Positions 8,534 to 17,734 of a stretch of 64,000 nucleotides of DNA are shown one piece after another. The notes beneath the pieces were generated by a model that saw nothing but the letters and a program-made list of their open reading frames with translations, had not been told where the DNA came from and did no database searches. Source of the stretch: Altibacter sp. HG106 (GTDB lineage Bacteria; Bacteroidota; Bacteroidia; Flavobacteriales; Flavobacteriaceae); contig NZ_JAQQTD010000005.1 in assembly GCF_028561755.1 (NCBI RefSeq), positions 186,001 through 250,000 of the forward strand, in the 5' to 3' direction. Position 1 is the first letter of the stretch. Each line of letters opens with the position of its first letter. Both the position numbers and the translations under genes were made by a program.

Positions 8534-9832
8534 TTAGACTTCTAATACCTGGCGCATGGCTTTCGCTTTCAGCAAGCATTCAAGGTATTCATTTTCTGCT
8601 TTTGCCTCGATGGTCAGTGCGCCCCCCACCGAAAAACTTACATAAGAGGAAGCCTCATCATACAGTATGGTACGGATAACCACATTAAAATCGAAATCGT
8701 CATTGGGAGTGATATAGCCGATGGCTCCACTATAAACCCCTCGTTTCGCATCCTCTACAGTTTCAATGTGCTGCATGGCTGAAATTTTTGGAGCTCCCGT
8801 CATACTGCCCATAGGAAAAGTTGCGCGAAGCACATCCCCTATTTCTATGCCGGGGCGAAGCGAACATTGAATGGTAGAGACCATTTGATGCACCTGGGCA
8901 TACGACTTGATATCGCATAAATGGGTCACCTGTACCGAATCCCGGGTTGCAATTCGCGCGAGGTCATTGCGAACCAAATCTACGATCATGATATTCTCAC
9001 TACGTTCTTTGGGGTCGCTTTGAAGTTGCTTTTTAAGTTTTTGGTCCTCAGCAGTATCGGTACTTCTTGATGCCGTTCCTTTAATGGGTTGTGACCAAAG
9101 TCGATCTGATTTTTTCTTCAGGAAGCGTTCTGGCGAGGCCGACAAAATGTATTTACCTTGCATTTTAACAAAGCAGGCAAAGGGAGGCTTGGAAAGCTCG
9201 TTGAGATGCCAGTATGTCTTTAACGGGTCAATAGGCGTTTCTTCGGAATAAAATTCCTGGCAAAAATTGACTTCATACAGATCGCCACGTTGAATACGCG
9301 CTTTTAGCAACTCAAACTTTTCGAAATACGCTTCTTTGCTTGTTCGGAGTTTGAGTGACACGGGGTTGGTATTTTCAGGATGTTGAAAGTCTTTTGGGAT
9401 TGTCGTCGCCAGAATAGCGTTCCAATCGTTCGAAACCCATTCATCCGTGCCCTCGAGGTACTGGAATTCCACCATATCCCCTTTAAATAAAAGTAAACGT
9501 TTCGGCCTGAAGAACGATAGCTTCGGAAAGTCTAGCGCGTCATGATTCTGTGACGAAAGTGGCTCGATCTCGTTTTTTACATCGTAGGACAAAAAACCGA
9601 ACGCCCAATCGCGTGTCTTCCGAAAGGATGTCAGGACCTCTAACGCATTAGACGTTGAGCACGCTACCATTTCTTCCGCCTCGACAGCGAGTAGCGCATC
9701 GTATTCAGACCATTCGTCTTTATGATGATTCGAGTCGTACCAAGCCACCGTTTCAAACTGCTGTGCCCAAAGTAATATTTTGAGACGGAGTTCTTTGGTA
9801 AGGGAAATCGATTTGTAGGAGGTGTATCGCAT
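8534..9832 (-). CDS. pabB: Aminodeoxychorismate synthase component I
   Basis: Makes 4-amino-4-deoxychorismate from chorismate and ammonia for p-aminobenzoate and folate synthesis; it needs a PabA-type glutaminase partner that is not in the window. The 432-residue protein has the chorismate-binding core: QPIKGTASR (the PIKGT motif that separates PabB from TrpE), ERSENIMIVDLVRNDLARI, and FPMGSMTGAPKISAMQHIE. The N-terminus MRYTSYKSISLTKE follows the only sensible ATG. First gene of the pabB-tilS-dsbD operon. Confidence 0.92.
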   Translation of the reverse strand: MRYTSYKSISLTKELRLKILLWAQQFETVAWYDSNHHKDEWSEYDALLAVEAEEMVACSTSNALEVLTSFRKTRDWAFGFLSYDVKNEIEPLSSQNHDALDFPKLSFFRPKRLLLFKGDMVEFQYLEGTDEWVSNDWNAILATTIPKDFQHPENTNPVSLKLRTSKEAYFEKFELLKARIQRGDLYEVNFCQEFYSEETPIDPLKTYWHLNELSKPPFACFVKMQGKYILSASPERFLKKKSDRLWSQPIKGTASRSTDTAEDQKLKKQLQSDPKERSENIMIVDLVRNDLARIATRDSVQVTHLCDIKSYAQVHQMVSTIQCSLRPGIEIGDVLRATFPMGSMTGAPKISAMQHIETVEDAKRGVYSGAIGYITPNDDFDFNVVIRTILYDEASSYVSFSVGGALTIEAKAENEYLECLLKAKAMRQVLEV

Positions 9833-9847
9833 AGCCTTTTAAACGCT

Positions 9848-9901
9848 CAAAAATACGAATTAGCAGCTGGGTGTAACGATCTTCATGGAAAGATTCGTTA
9901 C
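9848..9901 (-). promoter_or_regulatory. pabB promoter with an upstream inverted repeat
   Basis: Minus-strand -7 box TATTTTTG at 9855-9848, giving a predicted start about 11 bp before the pabB ATG. Upstream lies an inverted repeat with arms GTAACGATCTT (9873-9883) and AAAGATTCGTTAC (9889-9901), one base unequal, centred about 39 bp from the box. On the plus strand the same hairpin is followed by CATTTTTTC and could pass for a terminator, but no plus-strand gene precedes it. The rest of 9902-10127 is AT-rich with nothing else recognisable. Confidence 0.4.
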
Positions 9902-10127
9902 CATTTTTTCGATAAGAAAACGTTAGCAGATTTATGAAACGTAGAAAAACACCAATTTAAAAAGATGATATTCAGTTATTTAATAAAAAAATGTAGGAAT
10001 AGTTCGATAAAAAGCATAAATATTAAGCAGTTCATCGATTAATTTTCAATTACATCGAATAATAACCTATTCTAATGGCTTGGTTGTAAGAAGATTGTAG
10101 TATTGTGACACCCAAATTTATTGACTT

Positions 10128-11309
10128 ATGAGAATCACTACTTATGTAATTTTTACCCTTTTACTAGGTGCTAATGCCCCCACCATTGCACAAGTAGGAA
10201 TTGGAACTACCGATCCCAAAAGTACGTTAGACATCACGGTTAGCAATCCAGAATCTCCGAGCGCCACAGATGGTATCTTGATTCCCCGAATTGATGATTT
10301 TCCGGCAACAGATCCGGGAGTAGATCAAGACGGAATGATGGTATTCTTAACCACGGCCGTAGCCACCAATGACAAAGGTTTCTACTATTGGGACCACGCC
10401 CAATTGCGTTGGATCAATCTTGGTGCTGAAGAATGGAAAGATGGTGTAAACCCAAGCGGAAGTGATTATATCTACGCTACACAAGCACGATTAAGCGGTA
10501 CCGATGTGGTTATTACTGATGATGGCCGTATTGGTTTTGGAACCGATGACCCCGTTGAACGCTTTGAGTTTAGAGGCCCCGGAGATAACGACTTTCAAAT
10601 AACAAGTGCCAATACCAACCCACCTAACTATATCTTATACAATACAGGAGGAACCTTAGATGTACCCGATCTTTTAGCCCCCAATCAAGAAGTAGGCTCT
10701 CTCGTGGTGAAAACACACGATGGCAGCAATGTACAAGAAGTGGGTGGTTTCCGATTCTACATGGACGGTACTCCCACGGGAACAAGTCTTCCCACACGTT
10801 TTACGATTAGTAATACGCCTTCAGGGCAAAAGAATCAAGTAGAACGATTGATCATACGACAAAATGGAAATACGGGGTTGAGCGAAAGTAATCCATCGGC
10901 AACATTACACATTCGCGGTGGTGGTGCCGCTGCGCAATCAGCCCCGTTAAAATTCACGAGTGGAACGAACCTAACCACTCCCGAAGCCGGAGCGGTGGAA
11001 TACGATGGAACCCACCTCTATTTTACGCCTAATACTACGCGTAAGATTCTGCTCAAAGGATTGACCAATACCGCAACCTTGGATTTTCCGAGCATCTCCA
11101 ACAACGGTAGTGCCGAATTGACCGTAGCGGTAAATGGTGCTACTGTGGGTAGTTCCTGTAACTGTGCTCCGAACGCCAGTATAGAGTCTGGATTGATCTG
11201 GAATTGCTATGTGAGCGCTGCGAATACGGTAACCGTCCGAGTAGCCAATAATCGATCTAGTGCGGTGAATCCGGTTTCCAAATCGTGGAAAGTGACCGTG
11301 ATAGAATAA
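10128..11309 (+). CDS. Secreted tail-fibre-like protein with VGIGTT modules
   Basis: Function unknown; exported by a signal peptide (MRITTYVIFTLLLGANAPTIA). The mature protein begins with QVGIGTTDPKSTLDI, a motif common at the N-terminus of secreted Flavobacteriia proteins. Related modules recur as IGFGTDDPVERFEF near residue 140 and TGLSESNPSATLHI near residue 255. The C-terminal ~65 residues (SSCNCAPNASIESGLIWNCY ... VTVIE) read like a small beta-sandwich seen at the ends of phage tail-fibre proteins. No catalytic motif is visible. It stands alone between pabB and the convergent lpd, with its own terminator. The tail-fibre resemblance is from memory of such sequences and is uncertain. Confidence 0.7.
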   Translation: MRITTYVIFTLLLGANAPTIAQVGIGTTDPKSTLDITVSNPESPSATDGILIPRIDDFPATDPGVDQDGMMVFLTTAVATNDKGFYYWDHAQLRWINLGAEEWKDGVNPSGSDYIYATQARLSGTDVVITDDGRIGFGTDDPVERFEFRGPGDNDFQITSANTNPPNYILYNTGGTLDVPDLLAPNQEVGSLVVKTHDGSNVQEVGGFRFYMDGTPTGTSLPTRFTISNTPSGQKNQVERLIIRQNGNTGLSESNPSATLHIRGGGAAAQSAPLKFTSGTNLTTPEAGAVEYDGTHLYFTPNTTRKILLKGLTNTATLDFPSISNNGSAELTVAVNGATVGSSCNCAPNASIESGLIWNCYVSAANTVTVRVANNRSSAVNPVSKSWKVTVIE

Positions 11310-11344
11310 TGGTTTACCCCCGCTTTACAGCCCCCGATATATGC

Positions 11345-11374
11345 AAAAAGCCTAATCTGTGATTAGGCTTTTTT
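11345..11374. terminator. Bidirectional terminator between the VGIGTT protein gene and lpd
   Basis: AAAAAGCCTAATC (11345-11357), loop TGT, GATTAGGCTTTTTT (11361-11374). A run of T follows on both strands, as suits two convergent genes. Confidence 0.9.
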
Positions 11375-11399
11375 AATTGCTATAGTACAGAGCGAGCAG

Positions 11400-12803
11400 C
11401 TACATGTGAATGGGTCGATTATCGGTCGCTGCCAGGGCTGCTTCTTTCATCGCCTCTCCATAGGTTGGGTGTGCGTGACTCATACGTGCGATATCTTCGG
11501 CACTCGCTCTATATTCCATAGCGGTTACCGCTTCAGTTATCAAGTCGGCCACTCGGGCTCCTACCATATGTACGCCTAATATCTCATCGGTTTCTTTGTC
11601 ACATAATATTTTCACGAAACCATCGGTGTCTCCACTTGCTCGTGAACGCCCTAAGGCGCGCATCGGGAATTGCCCAGACTTGAAAGCAACCCCTTCTTCT
11701 TTGAGTTGTTCTTCGGTTTTTCCAACGGAAGCCACCTCCGGCCAGGTGTAAACTACTCCCGGAATCAAGTTGTAATTGATGTGTGGTTTTTGTCCCGCTA
11801 AGGTTTCGGCAACAAACACTCCTTCTTCTTCCGCTTTGTGTGCCAACATAGCTCCTTTTACCACATCACCAATGGCATAAATGTTTTTCACATTCGTTTG
11901 CAAGTGTTCGTTGACTTCCACCTGTCCGCGTTCGTTTATTTTTACACCGGCATTTTCGGCCTTCAACCCTTCCGTAAAAGGTCGTCGTCCTACAGAAACC
12001 AAACAGTAATCACCCGTAAATGTTACCTCCTTATCTTTTTTATCGGTGGCCGTAACGGTCACTTCCTTGCCTTTTCTAGTGACTTCTGAAACTTTGTGAG
12101 ATGTATAGAACTTCACCCCTTGTTTTTTCATCACTTTCGTAAGCTCTTTGCTTTGTGCTTTGTCCATCGTAGGAAGAATGCGGTCCATATATTCTACCAC
12201 GGAAACATCCGCGCCGAGTCGACGATACACTTGGCCCAATTCGAGTCCAATGACACCTCCTCCTATCACGATCATATGCTTGGGTACTTCGGAAAGCGAT
12301 AAGGCTTCCGTAGAAGTAATGATACGTTCTTTATCGATCTCGATAAACGGAAGACTACCCGGCTTGCTTCCGGTAGCGATAATGATGTTTTTCGCTTCAA
12401 TTGTTTGTGTCTCCTTTTCCGAAGCGATTTCAATATGAGTCGCATCTTTAAAGGAACCCAGACCTTCGTAAACATCAATCTTATTCTTGTCCATCAAAAA
12501 TGCAATACCCTTCACATTCTGATCTACCACACCGGCTTTGCGTTCGATCATTTTCTTGAAGTTCAGCTTTACATCCCCGGGAATGTCGATACCGTGCTCT
12601 TCGAAGTGATTCAAAGCATCTTCATAGTGGTGAGAGGAATCTAATAAGGCCTTACTTGGGATACAACCAACGTTTAAGCAGGTACCGCCCAAGGTGCTGT
12701 ATTTTTCTATAATTGCGGTTTTCATTCCCAATTGTGCGCAGCGAATAGCGGCCACGTACCCTCCTGGACCGGACCCAATTACTGCAACATCATATGTACT
12801 CAT
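11400..12803 (-). CDS. lpdA: Dihydrolipoyl dehydrogenase
   Basis: FAD enzyme (E3) that reoxidises lipoamide in the 2-oxoacid dehydrogenase and glycine cleavage complexes using NAD+. The 467 residues have the FAD motif VIGSGPGGYVAAIRCAQLG, the redox disulfide GGTCLNVGCIPSKALL, the NAD-binding VIGGGVIGLELGQVYRRLG, AIGDV near residue 312, and the C-terminal His-Glu active pair HAHPTYGE. Monocistronic, with a well-formed TTG-N20-TACCTTTG promoter. No other dehydrogenase-complex subunit is nearby. Confidence 0.95.
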   Translation of the reverse strand: MSTYDVAVIGSGPGGYVAAIRCAQLGMKTAIIEKYSTLGGTCLNVGCIPSKALLDSSHHYEDALNHFEEHGIDIPGDVKLNFKKMIERKAGVVDQNVKGIAFLMDKNKIDVYEGLGSFKDATHIEIASEKETQTIEAKNIIIATGSKPGSLPFIEIDKERIITSTEALSLSEVPKHMIVIGGGVIGLELGQVYRRLGADVSVVEYMDRILPTMDKAQSKELTKVMKKQGVKFYTSHKVSEVTRKGKEVTVTATDKKDKEVTFTGDYCLVSVGRRPFTEGLKAENAGVKINERGQVEVNEHLQTNVKNIYAIGDVVKGAMLAHKAEEEGVFVAETLAGQKPHINYNLIPGVVYTWPEVASVGKTEEQLKEEGVAFKSGQFPMRALGRSRASGDTDGFVKILCDKETDEILGVHMVGARVADLITEAVTAMEYRASAEDIARMSHAHPTYGEAMKEAALAATDNRPIHM

Positions 12804-12827
12804 ATCGTGTGATTTTTTTCAGAAAGA

Positions 12828-12858
12828 CAAAGGTACAACTACCGGGTACAATTGCCAA
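12828..12858 (-). promoter_or_regulatory. lpdA promoter
   Basis: Minus strand: -33 TTG (12858-12856), 20-bp spacer, -7 TACCTTTG (12835-12828). This matches the Bacteroidota primary sigma consensus. The leader is about 20 bp. Confidence 0.7.
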
Positions 12859-12877
12859 TTATCAAGTTTAAAACTTC

Positions 12878-13510
12878 TTATCCTTCCATCCCTGGGAATC
12901 CCAACATCCCTCCCATACCCACGGCAAACAACCAATTTCCATAGAGGGTGTGTTCCACACTTACCCAAGCCGTAGACCGGTAGGTAATATAGGTATGCGC
13001 AAATAGGAGTCCGCCTAAAAACGTGATTCCCATCACCCACCAATTCCTAAAGAAAATGTGGGCAAGCGAAAATACCAGCGCGTTACAGCATATTTTCAAG
13101 GGTTTGCTTCGGAACCAATGTCCATAGCGTTCAAAGAAGAAGGTACGGTATATCAGGTTCTGTGGTAGCACCGAAAATAAAGTATACACAAAAATGATTC
13201 CAACGAACAAAACTGGGCGATGCAACACCACATAGAAAAAATGATCGGGAGCGGTGATGGCTACAAACAATACTGTAGCCATAATAATCCCGGCCAGGCG
13301 AAAACCCAGGGTGCGCAGGAGCCTGTTCCGCTGAGGGCAATTCCACGACCACTGAAACCCGTGATGACGGTACAGCTGCCATAGTACAAAAACAAATCCT
13401 AGAAGCGTCAACACCCCTTTGATCCATAAGGGGTACGGCCATAGAAAAGACACTGGTAGCAGGAAAAATAGGAAGAAGAACTCTGCTAGTAGCAGTATAC
13501 GTGAACTCAT
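12878..13510 (-). CDS. CPBP (CAAX-like) family membrane protein with altered motif 1
   Basis: A 210-residue integral membrane protein of the CPBP/Abi intramembrane protease family, with about six hydrophobic segments. Motif 2 (FSLAH) and motif 3 (EHTLYGN, fitting HxxxN) are present. The position of catalytic motif 1, normally EExxxR, reads QNLIYR, so both glutamates are replaced and only Arg remains. It may therefore be a non-proteolytic member or a substrate-binding relative. The gene follows the Lrp regulator gene by 2 bp and is probably co-transcribed with it. No target or partner can be inferred. Confidence 0.75.
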   Translation of the reverse strand: MSSRILLLAEFFFLFFLLPVSFLWPYPLWIKGVLTLLGFVFVLWQLYRHHGFQWSWNCPQRNRLLRTLGFRLAGIIMATVLFVAITAPDHFFYVVLHRPVLFVGIIFVYTLFSVLPQNLIYRTFFFERYGHWFRSKPLKICCNALVFSLAHIFFRNWWVMGITFLGGLLFAHTYITYRSTAWVSVEHTLYGNWLFAVGMGGMLGFPGMEG

Positions 13511-13512
13511 AG

Positions 13513-13971
13513 TTATAAAGTAAGTGCCGTAGTGTTTTTAATGGTACTAATGGTAAAGGAACTTTGTGTGTTCCCGATATGTTGTAAGGTAGTCAATTTA
13601 TTCACCATAAAATGTCGAAACGCCGGCATATCAGCCACGACCACCTTTAACAAATAATCGTATTCTCCGCTTACGTGGAAACACTCCAGCACCTCATCGA
13701 GTTGTGCCACTTGCTTTTCAAAGGCCGAGAGGTTCTCTATGGTGTGCTGCGACAGCTTGATATGACAGAACACGACAAAGTCGCGTCCCACCTTCTCTGG
13801 CGTCACCAAGGCCACGTATTTATTGATAATTCCAGAACGCTCTAATTTTTTAATACGTTCGTAAATAGCGGTCACGGAAAGATGCAGTTGGGAGGCCAAC
13901 TGTTTGTTTGTCTTTTTACTGTCTTGCTGAAGTATTCGAAGTAATTTCAGGTCGGTTTTATCAAGTTTCAT
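13513..13971 (-). CDS. Lrp/AsnC family transcriptional regulator
   Basis: A 152-residue feast/famine regulator. It has an N-terminal winged HTH (KLLRILQQDSKKTNKQLASQLHLSVTAIYERIKKLE, positions about 8-42) and a C-terminal RAM effector domain (GEYDYLLKVVVADMPAFRHF). It is transcribed divergently from the methionine gamma-lyase-like gene 150 bp away, the usual arrangement of Lrp proteins with an amino-acid catabolic target. Its effector is therefore probably methionine or a related amino acid (inference). Confidence 0.92.
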   Translation of the reverse strand: MKLDKTDLKLLRILQQDSKKTNKQLASQLHLSVTAIYERIKKLERSGIINKYVALVTPEKVGRDFVVFCHIKLSQHTIENLSAFEKQVAQLDEVLECFHVSGEYDYLLKVVVADMPAFRHFMVNKLTTLQHIGNTQSSFTISTIKNTTALTL

Positions 13972-14022
13972 CTGAAGATTTTTCGCGTTCGCTTGGCATA
14001 TCGGTTTTCTAAATTAATATTT

Positions 14023-14048
14023 TACTGATATTTGGCTGAATATTAGTA
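14023..14048. promoter_or_regulatory. Candidate Lrp operator in the divergent intergenic region
   Basis: Inverted repeat TACTGATATT (14023-14032), spacer TGGCTG, AATATTAGTA (14039-14048); arms match at 9 of 10 positions. It is AT-rich, as Lrp/AsnC sites usually are, and lies between the two divergent genes. Confidence 0.45.
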
Positions 14049-14121
14049 TCATTTTCTAAATATATTAATAACTATTGACCATACAACATCACATTGCTAT
14101 TTTTGATAAAAATATAACCTT

Positions 14122-15321
14122 ATGAGCAATCATCCCGCTAACCGTATTCAAGATTTGCAGTACTTTGGAGAATTTGGAGGTGTGAACCCTTCTATTTCAG
14201 ACTCTTCTACCTACACTTTTCTTTCCGCCAAAACCATGTTCGATACTTTTGAAGGCAACGCTGATGGTTGTTATCTATACTCGCGACATAGCTCTCCTTC
14301 GAACCTCTATTTGGGGGAAGCGCTGGCAGCCATGGAGGGTACCGAAACGGCTAATGTTACGGCCACCGGAATGGGAGCCATCGTTCCGGCCCTGCTTCAA
14401 CTTTGTAAGGCGGGAGAACACATTGTTTCCAGTAGAACAATCTACGGGGGCACGTATGCTTTTCTGAAGAATTTCGCACCGCGCTTTCAGATTTCCACCT
14501 CTTTTGTCGACATCACAAAATTAGATACCGTGGAAGCAGCCATTACTTCCAATACCAAAGTGTTGTATTGTGAGTCAGTGAGCAATCCGCTCTTAGAAGT
14601 AGCCGATATTAAAGCGCTTTCAACCCTTGCGAAAAAACACGGACTCCAATTATTGGTCGATAACACCTTTTCACCTTTGTCTATCTCTCCGGCATCGTTG
14701 GGTGCTGATGTGGTGCTACACAGCTTGACAAAATTCATTAACGGAAGTAGTGATACTATGGGCGGAGTGATGTGTGGTACTCAGGATTTTATTAATGAAC
14801 TACGCAACGTCAACGATGGGGCCAGTATGCTTTTAGGAGCTTCTATGGACAGCCTGCGTGCTGCCTCGATCCTCAAAAACCTTCGCACCCTTCACATTCG
14901 CATCAAACAACATAGTAAAAACGCGTTGTTCCTGGCGGAAAAGTTTGAGCAAGACGGACTCAAAACGGTGTACCCGGGATTGCCTTCCCACCCCAGTCAC
15001 GAATTGTTCAAGAACATGATGAACAATGAGTACGGTTTTGGTGGCATGCTTACAATCGACGTAGGTTCTTTAGACAAGGCCAATGAGCTGATGGAGCTAA
15101 TGCAGGAGCGAAATCTCGGCTACCTCGCGGTAAGTCTGGGCTTTTATAAGACGCTCTTTAGTGCGCCTGGGTCTTCTACTTCTTCGGAAATACCAGAAGA
15201 AGAGCAACAGGAAATGGGACTTAGTGACGGACTCATCCGTTTTAGTATTGGATTGGATAACGATATTGAGCGAACCTATCGCATGATGAAGGAGTGTATG
15301 AAAGAAGTGGGCGTACTTTAA
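14122..15321 (+). CDS. Cys/Met-metabolism PLP enzyme, methionine gamma-lyase type
   Basis: PLP-dependent enzyme that probably cleaves methionine or a related thioether amino acid to a thiol, ammonia and a 2-oxoacid. The 399 residues contain YLYSRHSSPSNLYLGEAL (substrate/PLP region), ATGMGAI, LLVDNTFSPLSISPASLGAD and the PLP lysine in HSLTKFINGSSDTMGG. The family also includes cystathionine gamma-synthase and beta-lyase and O-acetylhomoserine sulfhydrylase. The divergent Lrp regulator favours a catabolic role. Confidence 0.85.
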   Translation: MSNHPANRIQDLQYFGEFGGVNPSISDSSTYTFLSAKTMFDTFEGNADGCYLYSRHSSPSNLYLGEALAAMEGTETANVTATGMGAIVPALLQLCKAGEHIVSSRTIYGGTYAFLKNFAPRFQISTSFVDITKLDTVEAAITSNTKVLYCESVSNPLLEVADIKALSTLAKKHGLQLLVDNTFSPLSISPASLGADVVLHSLTKFINGSSDTMGGVMCGTQDFINELRNVNDGASMLLGASMDSLRAASILKNLRTLHIRIKQHSKNALFLAEKFEQDGLKTVYPGLPSHPSHELFKNMMNNEYGFGGMLTIDVGSLDKANELMELMQERNLGYLAVSLGFYKTLFSAPGSSTSSEIPEEEQQEMGLSDGLIRFSIGLDNDIERTYRMMKECMKEVGVL

Positions 15322-15342
15322 TTCTTTCACTTCATGTTATAA

Positions 15343-17454
15343 CTATTTGGACCAGATCCCTTCAAATTGCGCTTTTTTACCATGCTCGTACCCGGCAATA
15401 CAGCGTGTGAGGAATCCCTTTTCTAAATAGGCGTCAAATTCCAGTTGAAACTCGCCACTATTAAGATGATGTTTTGCCCACCAAGACGAATAATCATCGG
15501 CCTTTTTATACCAGATACCGCTTAATCTGGGGGCTCCATTATAGGTATAGGCATCCAGATACACCAATTTAAATTTTTTCTGATTGGTATAGGTTTCAAA
15601 ATAATCCTTATACTGTTGAAGCGTCATTACCGGACGCAAATAAAACCCTCCCGTGTCTTGTTTTTCCCAAAGCGCAGTGACGTATATTTTTCCGTTAAGG
15701 GAAGTACAGGAAACATTGCGAGGAACCCAACCGGCATCACGATAATGGTCGAAATTCTTTTCATGCCATGAGAGCGACCGCCCGTGATATGCAGTAAACG
15801 CAACAGAACTGTCCTTCTTCCAGATAGCGGCATAGCGCAACTTTCCATGGAGCAAATACGAATTGACATGTATCAAGCGATACCCTGCACGTGTCCATTT
15901 GTTAAATTCAGTTTGGTATTTTCCTCCACCCATATTGTGACGCGCCACCCATCCAACATTGTTTGACGGTCTGAAGATCACATTGAAGTAGGTTTTCCCG
16001 TTAACATCGTACCCATCTACCCAAACCGGATAATATCCACAAGGCCAAATACTGTCAAATACTTCTTGATACTTTTCCTCCGGTACTCCATGACGGGTAA
16101 CTTCCCCCCAATGCTTGGGATATTTGCAATATGGATGTGTTTCCGATATAAAGCACGCTTTATCCTTCAATCCAGGGATCCCTTTCGTGGTAAGCGGTGA
16201 CCAATTGATATTTGACTCCGGAGTAGCATACGCGTGCATTCCAATGGCGTAGCCTTCATTAAACAGCAAGGGTCTAAACACTCCCGAATCGGGCGCATCG
16301 TCTGAAACGTATGTTTTAATATGATTATGTAGATGGGGCGCCGAAGAATTTCCTGAATTCCCCGCGAGTCCTAAGAGATCCCCCTTTTTGACGACAGCTC
16401 CCTTTTTTCTGAAGCTGCTAGTAAGCGATCCCTTCTGAAGATGGGCATACAAGCCTACCAAACTCCCGTGCTTTATGTAAAAATGATTTCCTGCCCCGCC
16501 ATAATCAAAGGAACCCCATAACTCGTCCTTCTGCTTTTCCATATCGTCATCATTGGCAGCGGGCTTCCAATTGTTGGGAATGTTATTTTCATAGCGCAAG
16601 ACGGTTCCGTCGGCCATCGCATAAACGGGTTTACCCCAAATTCTAAAATGCTCGTTCTTGCTCCCGTCCTTCCCCGGTTTTGTGTGCCGCCACGCCTTAT
16701 CTTCGTAGGCATTCGTTCCGAAATCATAGGCAAACACCTGACTTCCGCCTCCATGCATAGAATATCCGGTAACATGCTCGTTAGTTTCAAAATCTTTTGC
16801 TTTGAACGGAAACCCAAATCCGATGTGATAGGGTTTGATGTTCTTGGTGATGGAAAGCGGACTGCGATATCCTTTAAAGTAAAAGCTGATCTTTACTTTC
16901 GTCGGAAAAGGTGCTTGCATAAATACAACATCGCCGTTTTTGTGATAATCACGACTATTTTGCCAGGTACGAGACCAGCCTTTTTCAATCACAAGCGAAT
17001 CACTTGGCAGATAGATCGATTTGTTAACATTGTTATTTCCTTTTTTATACTGAACAATCACGCGGTCTAAGTCAACATCTTCCGTACCGAAGTTCAGAAT
17101 TCGGGTGCTCACGGAGAGCTGTCCCAACGCCGACTCCTTACTGGTAAAGCCGGGCATGATGTGAAATACTAGATCTTCTCCCTCCAGTGGTTGCAATTGA
17201 AACTCAATATCGCTTGGGGCATATTTACTGCGACGTTGTAGTGTCACGTTCGCATCTGTCTTACGACATTTCTCAGCGTTGGAAACCGTCAGATCCAAAT
17301 GACGAACCTGTTTTAGGGCGGTTGGTTTGATCGTTTTCCGGCGCATCACTCTTTTGACCGTCTTCACCGGTTGTTTTGGTTTCGTAGTTGCTTTTGACCG
17401 TGTTGCAGCACGTTTGGCAATCGTAGTTTCCAGTTTATTTTTCTTGGCGCACAT
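15343..17454 (-). CDS. M23-family peptidase with C-terminal BTRD1-like repeats
   Basis: A 703-residue protein. Residues about 1-45 are very Lys/Arg-rich (MCAKKNKLETTIAKRAATR...) with no signal peptide. A beta-domain follows (about 70-220). The M23 LytM-type metallopeptidase core (about 230-400) carries HGGGSQVFAYDFG, GNHFYIKHGSLVGLYAHLQ and SAPHLHNHI, matching HxnD...HxH Zn ligands. The last ~250 residues hold about four repeats of the type WVARHNMGGGKYQTEF...GYRLIHVNSYLLHG...YAAIW, which resemble the bacterial tandem repeat domain BTRD1. The ATG at 17452-17454 is preferred over one at 17616 because a TTG-N20-TAGTTTTG promoter lies between them. Localisation is puzzling: a peptidoglycan-type peptidase fold without an export signal. 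Confidence 0.75.
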   Translation of the reverse strand: MCAKKNKLETTIAKRAATRSKATTKPKQPVKTVKRVMRRKTIKPTALKQVRHLDLTVSNAEKCRKTDANVTLQRRSKYAPSDIEFQLQPLEGEDLVFHIMPGFTSKESALGQLSVSTRILNFGTEDVDLDRVIVQYKKGNNNVNKSIYLPSDSLVIEKGWSRTWQNSRDYHKNGDVVFMQAPFPTKVKISFYFKGYRSPLSITKNIKPYHIGFGFPFKAKDFETNEHVTGYSMHGGGSQVFAYDFGTNAYEDKAWRHTKPGKDGSKNEHFRIWGKPVYAMADGTVLRYENNIPNNWKPAANDDDMEKQKDELWGSFDYGGAGNHFYIKHGSLVGLYAHLQKGSLTSSFRKKGAVVKKGDLLGLAGNSGNSSAPHLHNHIKTYVSDDAPDSGVFRPLLFNEGYAIGMHAYATPESNINWSPLTTKGIPGLKDKACFISETHPYCKYPKHWGEVTRHGVPEEKYQEVFDSIWPCGYYPVWVDGYDVNGKTYFNVIFRPSNNVGWVARHNMGGGKYQTEFNKWTRAGYRLIHVNSYLLHGKLRYAAIWKKDSSVAFTAYHGRSLSWHEKNFDHYRDAGWVPRNVSCTSLNGKIYVTALWEKQDTGGFYLRPVMTLQQYKDYFETYTNQKKFKLVYLDAYTYNGAPRLSGIWYKKADDYSSWWAKHHLNSGEFQLEFDAYLEKGFLTRCIAGYEHGKKAQFEGIWSK

Positions 17455-17472
17455 AAGGGTTAGCTTTAGGTT

Positions 17473-17503
17473 CAAAACTAAGTCAGGACAGAAGTCTGTG
17501 CAA
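17473..17503 (-). promoter_or_regulatory. Promoter that fixes the start of the M23 peptidase gene
   Basis: Minus strand: -33 TTG (17503-17501), 20-bp spacer, -7 TAGTTTTG (17480-17473). Transcription would begin near 17468, downstream of the alternative ATG at 17616, and leaves a 14-bp leader to the ATG at 17454. Confidence 0.65.
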
Positions 17504-17734
17504 GAGTGGAAGGACTGATATTCAAGAGGGTATTCCCCTTTTTTATGAAGGGTTTTTCCCAATTGCGTGTTCTCAACAAAGTAAAAGCCTGTTAAGATTT
17601 GCATGTTAGGAGACATTTCGGCAGCATGAGCTTAAGAAAAACGAGGAAGAGAATCTCCATCATCTATTTGCAATACGGGTTACAAAATCGTAACATTACA
17701 GTGAAACTAATTAACCTAAGCATAGTCGTTTATT

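Noticed and set aside
9873-9901. Plus-strand terminator upstream of the VGIGTT protein gene
   Set aside because: No plus-strand transcript precedes it; position relative to the pabB -7 box suggests an operator or 5' element of pabB instead.
17679-17694. GTTAC-N6-GTAAC upstream of nhaC
   Set aside because: Arms are in the reverse order and the spacing is 6, so it is not the Crp/Fnr-type box; no -7 box at a matching distance.
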